A DNA stretch of 64,000 nucleotides from Pseudomonas tritici (GCF_014268275.3 NZ_CP077084.1:1302001-1366000), one strand, 5' to 3'; shown: positions 40,296 to 52,904, counted from the first letter of the stretch. Program-made: numbers and translations. The notes: generated from the sequence alone by a model not told the origin.

Positions 40296-41515
40296 GTATC
40301 GACTTCAGAAACATCATCAAGCCGTACCCGTCGCCGATTATTACCGGGCGCGGTATCGACCTGGATTTCCCAATGCTCGCCGGTTGCCTGGCGCTGCTGG
40401 GCCTGGGCCTGGTGATGATCACGTCGGCGTCCTCCGAAGTGGCCGCCGTGCAGTCTGGCAACACCCTGTACATGATGATCCGTCACTTGGTGTACCTCGT
40501 GATCGGCCTCGGTGCCTGCGTCGTGACCATGATGATCCCGATCGCAACCTGGCAACGCCTGGGTTGGCTGATGCTGATCGGTGCGTTTGGCTTGCTGATC
40601 ATGGTGATCCTGCCCGGCATCGGCCGCGAGGTGAACGGTTCGATGCGCTGGATCGGCTTCGGTGCGTTCAACGTGCAGCCGTCGGAAATCGCCAAGGTAT
40701 TCGTGGTGATCTACCTCGCCGGCTACCTGGTACGTCGCCAGAAAGAAGTGCGCGAAAGCTGGATGGGCTTCTTCAAGCCATTCATCGTGCTGCTGCCCAT
40801 GGCCGGCCTGTTGCTGATGGAGCCCGACTTCGGTGCCACCGTCGTCATGATGGGCGCGGCGGCGGCGATGCTATTCCTCGGTGGCGTTGGGCTCGTACGT
40901 TTCGCCTTGATGGTCGTGCTGGCGGTGGTTGCGGTCTACCTTCTGGTCCTGGCGCAACCCTATCGGATGGCCCGCCTGATTACCTTTACCGACCCATGGT
41001 CCGATCAGTTTGGCGCGGGTTACCAGTTGACCCAGGCGCTGATCGCCTTTGGCCGAGGCGGGTGGTTTGGCGTGGGGTTGGGGAACAGCGTGCAGAAACA
41101 GTTTTACCTGCCGGAAGCCCACACCGACTTCGTGTTCTCGGTACTGGCGGAAGAGCTGGGTGTAGTGGGTTCGCTGTGCACTGTTGCGCTGTTTGTATTT
41201 GTCTGTGTGCGCGCCATGTACATAGGCCTGTGGGCCGAGAAAGCCAAGCAGTACTTTGCCGCCTACGTTGCCTATGGGTTGGCATTCCTATGGATCGGCC
41301 AATTCCTGATTAACGTCGGGGTGAATATCGGACGGCTGCCGACCAAGGGCCTGACCCTGCCGTTCCTCAGCTACGGCGGCAGCTCATTGGTGATTTGCTG
41401 CATCTGCCTGGGCTTGTTGTTGCGTATCGAGTGGGAGAGTCGAACCCACTTGGGCAGCGAAGAGATGGAGTTCAGCGAAAGCGACTTCGCTGAGGAGCCG
41501 ACCCATGGGCGCTAA
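40292..41515 (+). CDS. ftsW: Septal peptidoglycan polymerase FtsW
   Basis: FtsW is the SEDS-family glycosyltransferase that polymerises lipid II at the septum with FtsI. The 407-residue protein has ten membrane segments and the family signature GVNIGRLPTKGLTLPFLSYG (about residues 342-361), plus QPSEIAKVFVV and EPDFGATVV, the latter with the catalytic-site Asp. The C-terminus is acidic. The ATG overlaps murD by 4 bases, and murG starts 11 bases before its end. Confidence 0.96.
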   Translation: MSIDFRNIIKPYPSPIITGRGIDLDFPMLAGCLALLGLGLVMITSASSEVAAVQSGNTLYMMIRHLVYLVIGLGACVVTMMIPIATWQRLGWLMLIGAFGLLIMVILPGIGREVNGSMRWIGFGAFNVQPSEIAKVFVVIYLAGYLVRRQKEVRESWMGFFKPFIVLLPMAGLLLMEPDFGATVVMMGAAAAMLFLGGVGLVRFALMVVLAVVAVYLLVLAQPYRMARLITFTDPWSDQFGAGYQLTQALIAFGRGGWFGVGLGNSVQKQFYLPEAHTDFVFSVLAEELGVVGSLCTVALFVFVCVRAMYIGLWAEKAKQYFAAYVAYGLAFLWIGQFLINVGVNIGRLPTKGLTLPFLSYGGSSLVICCICLGLLLRIEWESRTHLGSEEMEFSESDFAEEPTHGR

Positions 41516-42567
41516 CGTGCTGATCATGGCGGGCGGCACCGGGGGCCATGTGTTCCCGGCCCTGGCCTGCGCGCGCGAATTCCAGAACCGTGGCTATACC
41601 GTGCACTGGTTGGGAACACCGCGTGGCATCGAAAACGAATTGGTGCCGAATGCCGGCTTGCCGCTGCACCTGATCAACGTCACCGGCCTGCGTGGCAAGG
41701 GCAAATTGTCCTTGCTCAAGGCGCCGTTCGTGTTGCTCAAGGCGGTATGGCAAGCGCGCAAGGTCATTCGCGAATTGAAACCGGTGTGCGTGCTCGGCTT
41801 TGGCGGTTACGTGACCGGCCCAGGTGGCGTCGCGGCCAAGCTTGCCGGCGTGCCGGTGATCGTGCACGAACAGAACGCCGTCGCCGGTACTGCCAACCGG
41901 CTGCTGGTGCCCTTGGCTGCACGGGTGTGTGAAGCGTTCCCGAATACGTTTGCAGCGTCGGACAAGCGCCGCACTACCGGTAACCCGGTGCGCACCGAAC
42001 TGTTTATGGACATCGCCCGCGAAGCATTGGCCGGGCGCAAGGCGCATCTACTGATCCTGGGCGGCAGCCTGGGCGCCGAGCCGCTGAACAAATTGCTGCC
42101 GGAAGCCGTGGCGCAACTCCCTGTGGACGTGCGCCCGGAGATCTTCCATCAGGCCGGCAAGCATCACGATGAAGTCACCGCGACGCGCTACCGCGAAGCC
42201 GGTGTAGAGGCGAACGTACAGCCCTTCATCAAAGACATGGCCCAAGCCTATGGCTGGGCCGACCTGGTGGTTTGTCGCGCTGGTGCGCTGACCGTCAGTG
42301 AACTGGCCGCCGCCGGTCTGCCGTCCTTGCTGGTGCCTCTGCCCCACGCGATTGACGATCACCAGACCCGCAACGCCGAATATTTGGCCGGGGAGGGCGC
42401 TGCCTTCCTGCTGCCGCAAAGAACGACTGGCGCCGCCGATTTGGCCGCACGCCTGACCGAGGTTTTGATGCAACCGGAACGACTCAATAGCATGGCGAGC
42501 ACCGCAAGCCGCCTGGCCAAACCTGACGCAACCCGCACCGTGGTCGATATCTGCCTGGAGGTGGCCC

Positions 42568-42575
<8 letters not shown>
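41505..42575 (+). CDS. murG: Lipid II synthase MurG
   Basis: MurG transfers GlcNAc from UDP-GlcNAc to lipid I, giving lipid II, on the inner face of the membrane. The 356-residue GT-B protein has the glycine-rich loop [18 protein letters not shown] near the start, [12 protein letters not shown], and the nucleotide-sugar site [20 protein letters not shown]. It overlaps ftsW by 11 bases and murC by 8. Confidence 0.97.
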
Positions 42576-44966
<2,391 letters not shown>

Positions 44967-44969
44967 GAC

Positions 44970-45839
44970 ATGAAAGGCGCATCGCTTCGTCATCAGCCCC
45001 CACAAGCACCGAGCCGCAAGCCGGTGCCTCGGGGTGCCAGCCGAATGGTGGCTAAAGAGCCGATGTCTTCGCGCCTGCCGAAAGCCAATTTTGGTTTCCT
45101 CAAGGCGCTGTTCTGGCCGGTGCTGCTAGTGGTGTTGGGTTTTGGCACTTACGAGGGCGCACAGCGTCTACTGCCGTACGCCGACCGGCCGATCACCAAG
45201 ATCAGTGTGCAGGGCGACTTGAGCTACATCAGCCAGCAGGCGGTGCAGCAGCGTATCAGCCCGTTCCTGGCGTCGAGTTTCTTCACCATCGACCTGGCCG
45301 GTATGCGCGCGGAGCTGGAACAGATGCCGTGGATCGCCCACGCCGAAGTCCGCCGTGTATGGCCGGACCAGGTCACGATCCGACTGGAAGAACAACTGCC
45401 CGTGGCCCGTTGGGGCGATGAAGCGCTGTTGAACAACCAGGGCCAGGCGTTCACCCCGCGTGAGCTGGCCAACTACGAGCACCTGCCGCAGTTGTTCGGG
45501 CCGCAGCGGGCGCAGCAGCAAGTGATGCAGCAGTACCAGGCCTTGAGCCAGATGCTGCGGCCACTGGGCTTCTCCATTGCACGCCTGGAACTGCGTGAAC
45601 GGGGCAGCTGGTTTTTGACGACCGGGGCTGGCAGTTCCGGCCCGGGCATCCAGTTGTTGCTGGGACGCGACCGCTTGGTGGAAAAGATGCGCCGTTTCAT
45701 TGCCATCTATGACAAGACCTTGAAAGAACAGATTACGAACATTGCGAGCGTCGACCTGCGTTACGCCAACGGCCTTGCCGTCGGCTGGCGTGAACCGGCT
45801 GCGCCCACGGCAGCGCAACCCGCTGTCGCGAAGAATTAA
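44970..45839 (+). CDS. ftsQ: Cell division protein FtsQ
   Basis: A 289-residue bitopic membrane protein of the divisome that scaffolds FtsL and FtsB. After a basic, proline-rich cytoplasmic tail there is one membrane helix ([20 protein letters not shown], about residues 46-65), a POTRA domain ([20 protein letters not shown]) and a beta domain with LPQLFGPQ and [13 protein letters not shown]. It starts 3 bases after the ddl stop. Confidence 0.95.
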   Translation: MKGASLRHQPPQAPSRKPVPRGASRMVAKEPMSSRLPKANFGFLKALFWPVLLVVLGFGTYEGAQRLLPYADRPITKISVQGDLSYISQQAVQQRISPFLASSFFTIDLAGMRAELEQMPWIAHAEVRRVWPDQVTIRLEEQLPVARWGDEALLNNQGQAFTPRELANYEHLPQLFGPQRAQQQVMQQYQALSQMLRPLGFSIARLELRERGSWFLTTGAGSSGPGIQLLLGRDRLVEKMRRFIAIYDKTLKEQITNIASVDLRYANGLAVGWREPAAPTAAQPAVAKN

Positions 45840-45854
45840 GAAGAGGCAGGACCC

Positions 45855-47117
45855 ATGGCAAACGTGCAAAGCGGCAAAATGATCGTCGGTCTCGATATCG
45901 GCACCTCCAAAGTGGTGGCGCTGGTGGGCGAGGTCGGGGAAGACGGCACGATCGAAATCGTCGGTATTGGCACGCATCCGTCCCGTGGCCTGAAGAAGGG
46001 CGTGGTGGTGAACATCGAGTCCACCGTGCAATCGATCCAGCGCGCTATCGAAGAAGCGCAGCTGATGGCCGGTTGCCGGATCCACTCGGCGTTTGTCGGC
46101 GTGGCGGGCAACCATATCCGCAGCCTGAACTCCCACGGCATCGTGGCTATCCGCGACCGCGAAGTCAGCTCGGCTGACCTTGAGCGTGTACTCGACGCTG
46201 CCCAGGCCGTGGCGATCCCGGCTGACCAGCGCGTACTGCACACGCTGCCGCAAGACTACGTGATCGATAACCAGGAAGGCGTTCGCGAGCCTCTGGGCAT
46301 GTCGGGCGTGCGCCTGGAAGCCAAGGTCCACGTGGTGACCTGCGCGGTCAACGCTGCACAGAACATTGAGAAATGCGTGCGCCGCTGCGGCCTGGAAATC
46401 GACGACATCATTCTCGAGCAACTGGCCTCGGCCTACTCGGTACTGACCGACGACGAAAAAGAACTCGGCGTATGCCTGGTCGACATTGGTGGCGGCACCA
46501 CCGACATCGCGATCTTCACCGAGGGTGCGATCCGTCACACCGCCGTGATCCCGATTGCTGGCGACCAAGTGACCAACGACATCGCCATGGCGTTGCGTAC
46601 ACCGACCCAGTACGCCGAAGAAATCAAGATCCGCTACGCCTGCGCCCTGGCCAAGCTGGCCGGTGCCGGCGAGACGATCAAAGTGCCAAGCGTGGGCGAT
46701 CGTCCACCGCGCGAATTGTCGCGTCAGGCCCTGGCCGAAGTGGTCGAGCCGCGCTACGACGAACTGTTCACCCTGATCCAGGCTGAACTGCGCCGCAGCG
46801 GCTACGAAGATTTGATCCCGGCCGGCATCGTGCTGACCGGTGGTACCTCGAAGATGGAAGGCGCGGTCGAGCTGGCCGAGGAAATCTTCCACATGCCCGT
46901 CCGCCTGGGCGTGCCCCATGGCGTCAAAGGCCTGGGCGACGTGGTACGCAACCCAATTTATTCCACCGGTGTGGGCTTGCTGTTGTACGGGCTGCAAAAG
47001 CAGACCGACGGCATTTCCTTGTCGGGCCCGAGCAACCGTGACAGCTACCGCAGTGACGACGACGCGAAAGCGCCGTTGTTCGAGCGTTTGCAGGCATGGG
47101 TCAAAGGCAACTTTTAA
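45855..47117 (+). CDS. ftsA: Cell division protein FtsA
   Basis: FtsA is an actin-like ATPase that tethers FtsZ to the membrane. The 420-residue protein shows the phosphate-1 loop IVGLDIGTSKVVALVGEV, phosphate-2 VDIGGGTTDIAIFTEGAI and the adenosine motif GIVLTGGTSKMEGAVELAEE. The C-terminus LFERLQAWVKGNF is the amphipathic membrane-targeting helix. It starts 15 bases after ftsQ with AAGAGG upstream. Confidence 0.97.
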   Translation: MANVQSGKMIVGLDIGTSKVVALVGEVGEDGTIEIVGIGTHPSRGLKKGVVVNIESTVQSIQRAIEEAQLMAGCRIHSAFVGVAGNHIRSLNSHGIVAIRDREVSSADLERVLDAAQAVAIPADQRVLHTLPQDYVIDNQEGVREPLGMSGVRLEAKVHVVTCAVNAAQNIEKCVRRCGLEIDDIILEQLASAYSVLTDDEKELGVCLVDIGGGTTDIAIFTEGAIRHTAVIPIAGDQVTNDIAMALRTPTQYAEEIKIRYACALAKLAGAGETIKVPSVGDRPPRELSRQALAEVVEPRYDELFTLIQAELRRSGYEDLIPAGIVLTGGTSKMEGAVELAEEIFHMPVRLGVPHGVKGLGDVVRNPIYSTGVGLLLYGLQKQTDGISLSGPSNRDSYRSDDDAKAPLFERLQAWVKGNF

Positions 47118-47191
47118 AGATTTACCGCGACACCGCAGCACAGCAATAAGCAGTAGGCGAAAAAACTAGAGAAAATGAAAGGAGAGGGAAC

Positions 47192-48397
47192 ATGTTCGAA
47201 CTCGTAGACAACATCCCCGCTAGCCCGGTCATCAAAGTGATCGGTGTCGGCGGTGGCGGCGGTAACGCTGTCAACCATATGGTCAAGAGCAACATTGAAG
47301 GCGTTGAATTCATCTGCGCCAACACTGATGCCCAGGCGCTGAAAAGCATCGGCGCGCGGACCATCCTGCAATTGGGCACAGCCGTGACCAAGGGCCTTGG
47401 CGCTGGCGCCAATCCGGAAGTCGGCCGTCAAGCCGCGCTGGAAGACCGCGAGCGTATTGCTGAAGTGCTGCAAGGCACCAACATGGTGTTCATCACCACC
47501 GGCATGGGCGGCGGTACCGGTACCGGTGCTGCGCCGATCATTGCCGAAGTGGCCAAGGAAATGGGCATTCTGACGGTGGCTGTCGTCACTCGTCCGTTCC
47601 CGTTCGAAGGTCGCAAGCGCATGCAGATCGCGGACGAAGGCATCCGTCTGCTGTCTGAAAGCGTCGACTCGTTGATCACCATTCCCAACGAGAAGCTGCT
47701 GACTATCCTGGGCAAGGACGCAAGCCTGCTGTCCGCGTTCGCCAAGGCTGACGATGTACTGGCCGGTGCCGTTCGCGGTATCTCCGACATCATCAAGCGC
47801 CCAGGCATGATCAACGTCGACTTTGCCGACGTACGTACTGTCATGAGCGAAATGGGCATGGCGATGATGGGCACTGGCTGCGCCAGCGGTCCGAACCGTG
47901 CACGTGAAGCCACTGAAGCGGCCATCCGCAACCCGTTGCTGGAAGACGTGAACCTGCAAGGCGCACGCGGCATCCTGGTGAACATCACCGCCGGTCCTGA
48001 TCTGTCCCTGGGTGAGTACTCCGACGTGGGTAGCATCATCGAAGCCTTCGCTTCCGAGCACGCGATGGTCAAAGTCGGTACCGTTATCGATCCAGACATG
48101 CGTGATGAACTGCACGTGACTGTGGTTGCGACCGGCCTTGGCGCTAAAATCGAGAAGCCTGTCAAGGTCATCGACAATACCGTTCATACCAGCCACAACA
48201 GCCACGCCAGCCAAGCGGCTGCTGCTCCAGCGCCTTCGCGCCAGGAACTGCCGTCGGTGAACTACCGTGATCTGGACCGTCCGACCGTGATGCGCAACCA
48301 GGCTCAGGCCGGTGCTGCGGCGTCCCGTAGCCCGAATCCGCAAGATGATCTGGACTACCTGGACATCCCGGCTTTCCTGCGTCGTCAGGCCGATTGA
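47192..48397 (+). CDS. ftsZ: Cell division protein FtsZ
   Basis: FtsZ is the tubulin-like GTPase of the division ring. The 401-residue protein carries the GTP-binding signature [20 protein letters not shown] near residue 107, the T7 loop [11 protein letters not shown], a variable linker, and the conserved C-terminal peptide [14 protein letters not shown] that binds FtsA and ZipA. A very strong ribosome binding site, AAGGAGAGGGAAC, precedes the ATG, and the 74-base gap after ftsA allows an extra promoter, though none is clear. Confidence 0.98.
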   Translation: MFELVDNIPASPVIKVIGVGGGGGNAVNHMVKSNIEGVEFICANTDAQALKSIGARTILQLGTAVTKGLGAGANPEVGRQAALEDRERIAEVLQGTNMVFITTGMGGGTGTGAAPIIAEVAKEMGILTVAVVTRPFPFEGRKRMQIADEGIRLLSESVDSLITIPNEKLLTILGKDASLLSAFAKADDVLAGAVRGISDIIKRPGMINVDFADVRTVMSEMGMAMMGTGCASGPNRAREATEAAIRNPLLEDVNLQGARGILVNITAGPDLSLGEYSDVGSIIEAFASEHAMVKVGTVIDPDMRDELHVTVVATGLGAKIEKPVKVIDNTVHTSHNSHASQAAAAPAPSRQELPSVNYRDLDRPTVMRNQAQAGAAASRSPNPQDDLDYLDIPAFLRRQAD

Positions 48398-48428
48398 TGG
48401 AATGTATCAGGGCTATGAAGGTGATTGG

Positions 48429-48457
48429 TGTTCAGCAAAGGTCTGGTCTGCTATTAT
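48429..48457 (+). promoter_or_regulatory. Possible lpxC promoter
   Basis: TATTAT at 48452-48457 with a weak -35 region TGTTCA at 48429-48434 (17-base spacer) lies in the 112-base gap between ftsZ and lpxC. In this gap no terminator is visible, so lpxC may also be reached by read-through. Inferred from sequence similarity only. Confidence 0.35.
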
Positions 48458-48473
48458 CGCCAGCCTTTGTTGA

Positions 48474-49421
<948 letters not shown>

Positions 49422-49448
49422 GTAACAACTCTCTTTTCTTTAGTTTTG

Positions 49449-49478
49449 AAAGGCTGCCTTCGGGTGGCCTTTTTTTTG
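49449..49478 (+). terminator. Rho-independent terminator after lpxC
   Basis: AGGCTGCC and GGTGGCCT pair around a TTCG tetraloop (with two G-T pairs), followed by eight T. It marks the end of the dcw cluster and the left limit of the low-GC insert. Confidence 0.88.
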
Positions 49479-49534
49479 CTTTTAATTTCAATTAATCAGT
49501 GTTTTTTTGCACGATGGAATGGTGTGTTGAAGTT

Positions 49535-49756
49535 TTATTCGTGGTCAAACGGGGTTTTCAGTTCCTGCAGCCAAGTAGTGAATTTTCTCGTAATGGTTAG
49601 GCTGTTTTCTTTACCCAAGGCGACTGAGTAATGTAGCGCTGTGTTTCGATCTACCGCATGGATGCTCTGAGTTGTGGTTTCACGAATTTCGGAGTGCTTG
49701 TTATGTTGGAAATTGTTGAGTGGGGTAAAGGGTTCGATGTGTACTTCATTGGCCAT
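49535..49756 (-). CDS. Possible small protein, unknown (73 aa), low confidence
   Basis: An open frame starts with ATG at 49756 (MANEVHIEPFTPLNNFQHNK) and ends with LGKENSLTITRKFTTWLQEL plus nine more residues. It is hydrophilic, has no cysteine and no membrane segment, and I do not recognise it. It lies opposite the chaperone gene with only 17 bases between the two start codons, where no promoter for it would fit well, and its ribosome binding site is poor. It may be a real partner gene, the remains of one, or a chance frame in the promoter region of the chaperone-effector pair. The rest of 49424-49773 shows nothing else. Confidence 0.25.
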   Translation of the reverse strand: MANEVHIEPFTPLNNFQHNKHSEIRETTTQSIHAVDRNTALHYSVALGKENSLTITRKFTTWLQELKTPFDHE

Positions 49757-49773
49757 GCCGGGAGTGTTCGAAC

Positions 49774-50247
49774 ATGAGCAGGGAGGATGATATTTTACAG
49801 GCGTTTGCAATGAAACTCGGATTGCCCGGGTTGAAGTTTGATGCGTCTCGTGTTTGTCAGTTGAACGTGGAGGGTCTCAAGTTAGCACTTTATGATAATA
49901 GAACCAGAAAAAGTGTGACGATCCTCTGTGACCTTGCGGACAGCTCAATGAGTCGTGGGGAGGTCGAGGACTGGCAAAAGTTCCTGTTTGAATCGCAATT
50001 TCAATTCTTGCATAAGGACACGCCTGTCGTCGGGTTCAACTCGGCGTCGGGAGCAATGGTCGCGATGAATCATATCGCTGATGACGAGCTGTCTCTTTCA
50101 CGGCTCTGCGCGGAATTGAACGAGCTGATTGAATGGGTGCTGGAATGGTTCCACCAGTTTTCAATGAGATCACGGGCAGCGTTTATCGGTCTGACATCTC
50201 CCACTTATCAACCTGCCAACAGCCTGCGTAGAGGTCACCATGCCTAG
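49774..50247 (+). CDS. CesT-family type III secretion chaperone
   Basis: A 157-residue acidic cytosolic protein whose pattern matches class I type III chaperones: a first helix with LQAFAMKLGLP, then FDASRVCQLNVEGLKLALYD, a strand VTILCDL, the segment FLFESQFQFLHKDTPVVGFN then SASGAMVAM, and a final helix SRLCAELNELIEWVLEWFHQ. Such dimers bind one effector, keep it secretion-ready and lead it to the export apparatus. GGGAG lies 9 bases before the ATG. The stop overlaps the next gene by 8 bases, the common arrangement of chaperone and cognate effector. GC content is clearly lower than in flanking genes. I found no HrpL box (GGAACC-N16-CCAC) upstream. The C-terminal 25 residues are atypical and basic. 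Confidence 0.72.
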   Translation: MSREDDILQAFAMKLGLPGLKFDASRVCQLNVEGLKLALYDNRTRKSVTILCDLADSSMSRGEVEDWQKFLFESQFQFLHKDTPVVGFNSASGAMVAMNHIADDELSLSRLCAELNELIEWVLEWFHQFSMRSRAAFIGLTSPTYQPANSLRRGHHA

Positions 50248-51244
50248 TATAAGTCCAACCCATATTCCCAGTACCGGAACACTTTTGCGCGAAGCACAGG
50301 CTCCAGGCATTTTGGAAAGCAACGGTGTAAAGCGCCTTGTAACAGTCGGTGATGCCAAAGGCCACTTTGGTGGGGGGCTGCCTGGCTCGCTGGGCAATGG
50401 CTCTGCGCTTTACAAAGATGTTGCGGCTCGACAGATTGTGAAGGCGTTTCGGGGGTTCATCAGTGGAAAGTCGCATGAGCGGATGATTCATAACGGATCA
50501 ATATGGAAGGGGGCACCGGCCGGTACAGAGAGAAATCACGTTGATGAACTGTCGAGAAACAACCTTCACGGGCTTCGTAAAGAACTGGGGAGGCTGTCCG
50601 AGCAGGAAAGTAGCTTTTTAGACAATTTTTTTACTGTCCCCCTGTATGCAACCCATAGTACGGCCGCACCCGTAAAGCGAGAGGATGGCAGCGTTGCACT
50701 GTTCTCGCGTCAAAAATTGATCGATAGACATATTATTTTTAATACTCAAAATTCGCCTCAAGAAGATATAAAACTTTTAGGAAATGATGACTTTGTATTC
50801 TTTGCTTTGGAGGTAGGCAAGGAGCCGAAGAAACCAAGTAGTCGTTTTGGTGGCACGACATATCGCTTCGATTTTGACACGCCTGCCTTCAAGGATGCCG
50901 CGTGGTTAAGTTTGGTTGAAATGCGTTTTGCGCAGACACCTAATTTGGATAGGCATGTAGACGGCCTGGACAGCACTGAATATGGCAAGCTCTCAAAACA
51001 GAAACTTCAACCCTTTGAAACTGTTTTTTCCGGGGGTGACATGAAGGCGGGTATTGGGCTATCGATTATCCGGGATTTGCGTAAACTTTCACCGACGTCA
51101 AATTACAATTTGCTTGAAAGTAGGGGGGAAGTGGAAATCAATAAGCTTGTTAATGGCCTCTATCGTCCTGAGATAAAAGTCGCTAAACATTTCTTTTCGG
51201 ACAACTATATGGAGGCAGCCGTTAGAAAGGATGACAAGGCATAA
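50240..51244 (+). CDS. Putative type III effector, OspC/CopC-like ADP-riboxanase domain without ankyrin repeats
   Basis: A 334-residue protein. From about residue 100 it aligns with my recollection of Shigella OspC proteins: HVDELSRNNL (99-109; OspC HLDKVSRHYL), the segment EDIKLLGNDDFVFFALE (175-191; OspC EDIEEIANHDFVFFGVE), RFGGTTYRFDFDTP (202-214), GDMKAGIGLSIIRDLRK (266-282; OspC KDMRLGIGLHLIDFIRK) and FFSDNY (318-323). OspC/CopC enzymes modify arginines of host caspases by ADP-riboxanation. Here the protein ends where OspC goes on into its ankyrin repeats. The N-terminus has Ile4, no acidic residue before 18 and about 10 percent serine in the first 50 residues, the P. syringae export-signal pattern. 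The gene overlaps its chaperone by 8 bases and is AT-rich, so recent transfer is likely. Catalytic residues cannot be assigned with certainty. Confidence 0.72.
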   Translation: MPSISPTHIPSTGTLLREAQAPGILESNGVKRLVTVGDAKGHFGGGLPGSLGNGSALYKDVAARQIVKAFRGFISGKSHERMIHNGSIWKGAPAGTERNHVDELSRNNLHGLRKELGRLSEQESSFLDNFFTVPLYATHSTAAPVKREDGSVALFSRQKLIDRHIIFNTQNSPQEDIKLLGNDDFVFFALEVGKEPKKPSSRFGGTTYRFDFDTPAFKDAAWLSLVEMRFAQTPNLDRHVDGLDSTEYGKLSKQKLQPFETVFSGGDMKAGIGLSIIRDLRKLSPTSNYNLLESRGEVEINKLVNGLYRPEIKVAKHFFSDNYMEAAVRKDDKA

Positions 51245-51326
51245 GGCCAGCGGTTAGTAGCAGCGGGGCGTGGCGTTGATGATGCGATATATCTTGGCAT
51301 CAACTGATGCCTGGCAGGCGCAGGCA

Positions 51327-52820
51327 TTACAAAGTGCTGGCATCCACAACCCGATTCCGCCCCGTATGCTTGGCCTCATACAACGCCCGATCCGCGCTCA
51401 GCAGCAGCGCTTCCAGCGACATGTGACTGCGCTTGTCCCATGTGCTCACGCCGATACTCACGGTAATCGGCCGCTCATCCCCTGCCACCCGTGGCAAATG
51501 CTCGATGCTGCTGCGGATGTGCTCGGCAATCACCTTGGCACCCTTGGCATCGGTATGCGGCAGCACCACCGCAAACTCTTCTCCACCATAGCGCGCGGCC
51601 AGGTCGGCGGGGCGACGGATGTTGCTACCGATCACTTGGGCCACGTTGCGCAACGCTTCGTCCCCACCGTGATGGCCGTGGCGGTCGTTGAAGGCTTTGA
51701 AGTGGTCTACGTCAATCATCAGCACCGTCAGGGGCTCGGCCGAGCGCTGGGCGCGCTCCCATTCCAGGCGCAGGCGTTCGTCGAGGATGCGGCGGTTGGC
51801 CAGGCCGGTCAGGGCATCGGTGGCTGCCAGTTCTGACAGTACGCGTTCAGCGCGAAAACGGCGCCGCAGTTCCCGGCGCAGCATCCAAGTCAGCCATAGC
51901 AGGCCAACACACAGGATACCGGTGGCCCCACTGGTGAGCAGCGCGGCGCGATTCCATGGCGCGAGCACGTCTTCGCTGGACAGCGCCACCACCACGATCA
52001 GCGGCAATGTCCCGACATTGGTAAAGGTATACAGGCGCTCCTTGCCGGTGATGGCCGAGATGGCCTGAAAACTTCCTCTGCCCTCATTGAGTATGCGTTT
52101 GAAGTTGGGACGGTCGCTCAGGTCCTTGTCAATCATGTCGCGCTCCAGCAGTGGCTGCTGGGCTAACAGAATGCCGCGGTTGTTGAGCAGGTTGACCGAG
52201 CTGCCGTTGCCGATCGTCAGGCGGCTGAACAGCTGGTCGAAGTAAGCCAGGCGCATGGTCGCTACCGCTACGCCGGCAAACTCGCCATTGGGGCCTGATA
52301 CGCGACGGCTGAATGCAATGCGCCACACTTGGTCGCAGTTACAGTGGATGCGGAATGGACGACTGATGAACAACCCCGTTTGCACAGCGTTTTTATGTGC
52401 CAGGAAATAGTCACGGTTGGCGAAATTACGCGGTGTCGGCGTGAGTGTCGATGAGTCTGCGATCACTGAACCATTGGCGTTCAGCAGCAGGACCTCGCCT
52501 TTGAAAGGCGCGGCGATGGATTGATCAAACTGCACCAGGTGCTGGATGTCCGCCGATGCCTGGGACAAGTCTTGACGCTGCCTGGCAGTGATCAACCCCT
52601 GCAAGGCAAAGTCATAGAGTTCTACATTACGCAACACGTCGGCGTTGATCAGTTGTGTGATGTTGCTCGTCGAGCGTTGAGCGGCCTGCAAGGTGCTGGC
52701 GTGTTCACGAATCAACAGCGCCGCGACAATGACCACAATCAAGGTCACGGTGAAACCGCTGCCCAGAATCAGTAACAGCTCCGGGCGCGCAGGCGGGGTA
52801 CGAGTACGGCGTTGGCTCAT
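51327..52820 (-). CDS. Diguanylate cyclase with periplasmic CACHE-type sensor
   Basis: The 497-residue inner-membrane protein makes cyclic di-GMP. A first membrane helix (LILGSGFTVTLIVVIVAALL, about residues 17-36) leads to a periplasmic sensor of about 250 residues with CACHE features (NFANRDYFLAHK, VATMRLAYFDQLF), then a second helix (ILCVGLLWLTWML) and a GGDEF domain with the active motif GGEEF. The inhibitory site is present as RPAD, five residues before GGEEF. The sensor contains a CNC pair in FRIHCNCDQVWRIAF. The ligand is unknown. The gene lies beside the low-GC insert but has the base composition of the host chromosome. Confidence 0.93.
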   Translation of the reverse strand: MSQRRTRTPPARPELLLILGSGFTVTLIVVIVAALLIREHASTLQAAQRSTSNITQLINADVLRNVELYDFALQGLITARQRQDLSQASADIQHLVQFDQSIAAPFKGEVLLLNANGSVIADSSTLTPTPRNFANRDYFLAHKNAVQTGLFISRPFRIHCNCDQVWRIAFSRRVSGPNGEFAGVAVATMRLAYFDQLFSRLTIGNGSSVNLLNNRGILLAQQPLLERDMIDKDLSDRPNFKRILNEGRGSFQAISAITGKERLYTFTNVGTLPLIVVVALSSEDVLAPWNRAALLTSGATGILCVGLLWLTWMLRRELRRRFRAERVLSELAATDALTGLANRRILDERLRLEWERAQRSAEPLTVLMIDVDHFKAFNDRHGHHGGDEALRNVAQVIGSNIRRPADLAARYGGEEFAVVLPHTDAKGAKVIAEHIRSSIEHLPRVAGDERPITVSIGVSTWDKRSHMSLEALLLSADRALYEAKHTGRNRVVDASTL

Positions 52821-52904
52821 CGCGCAGACTTCAGCAGGGAAGATACTGGCAGTTTAGTTCTACCCGATGAAAATTAAATCATCGCCGCGAAAGAAATCAG
52901 GGTG

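Noticed and set aside
45168..47141. 657-codon frame on the minus strand
   Set aside because: Antisense to ftsQ and ftsA; histidine- and arginine-rich composition typical of a shadow frame.
49600..49773. Search for an HrpL-type box (GGAACC-N16-CCAC) before the chaperone gene
   Set aside because: No match was found by eye on the plus strand, so no regulatory site is claimed.
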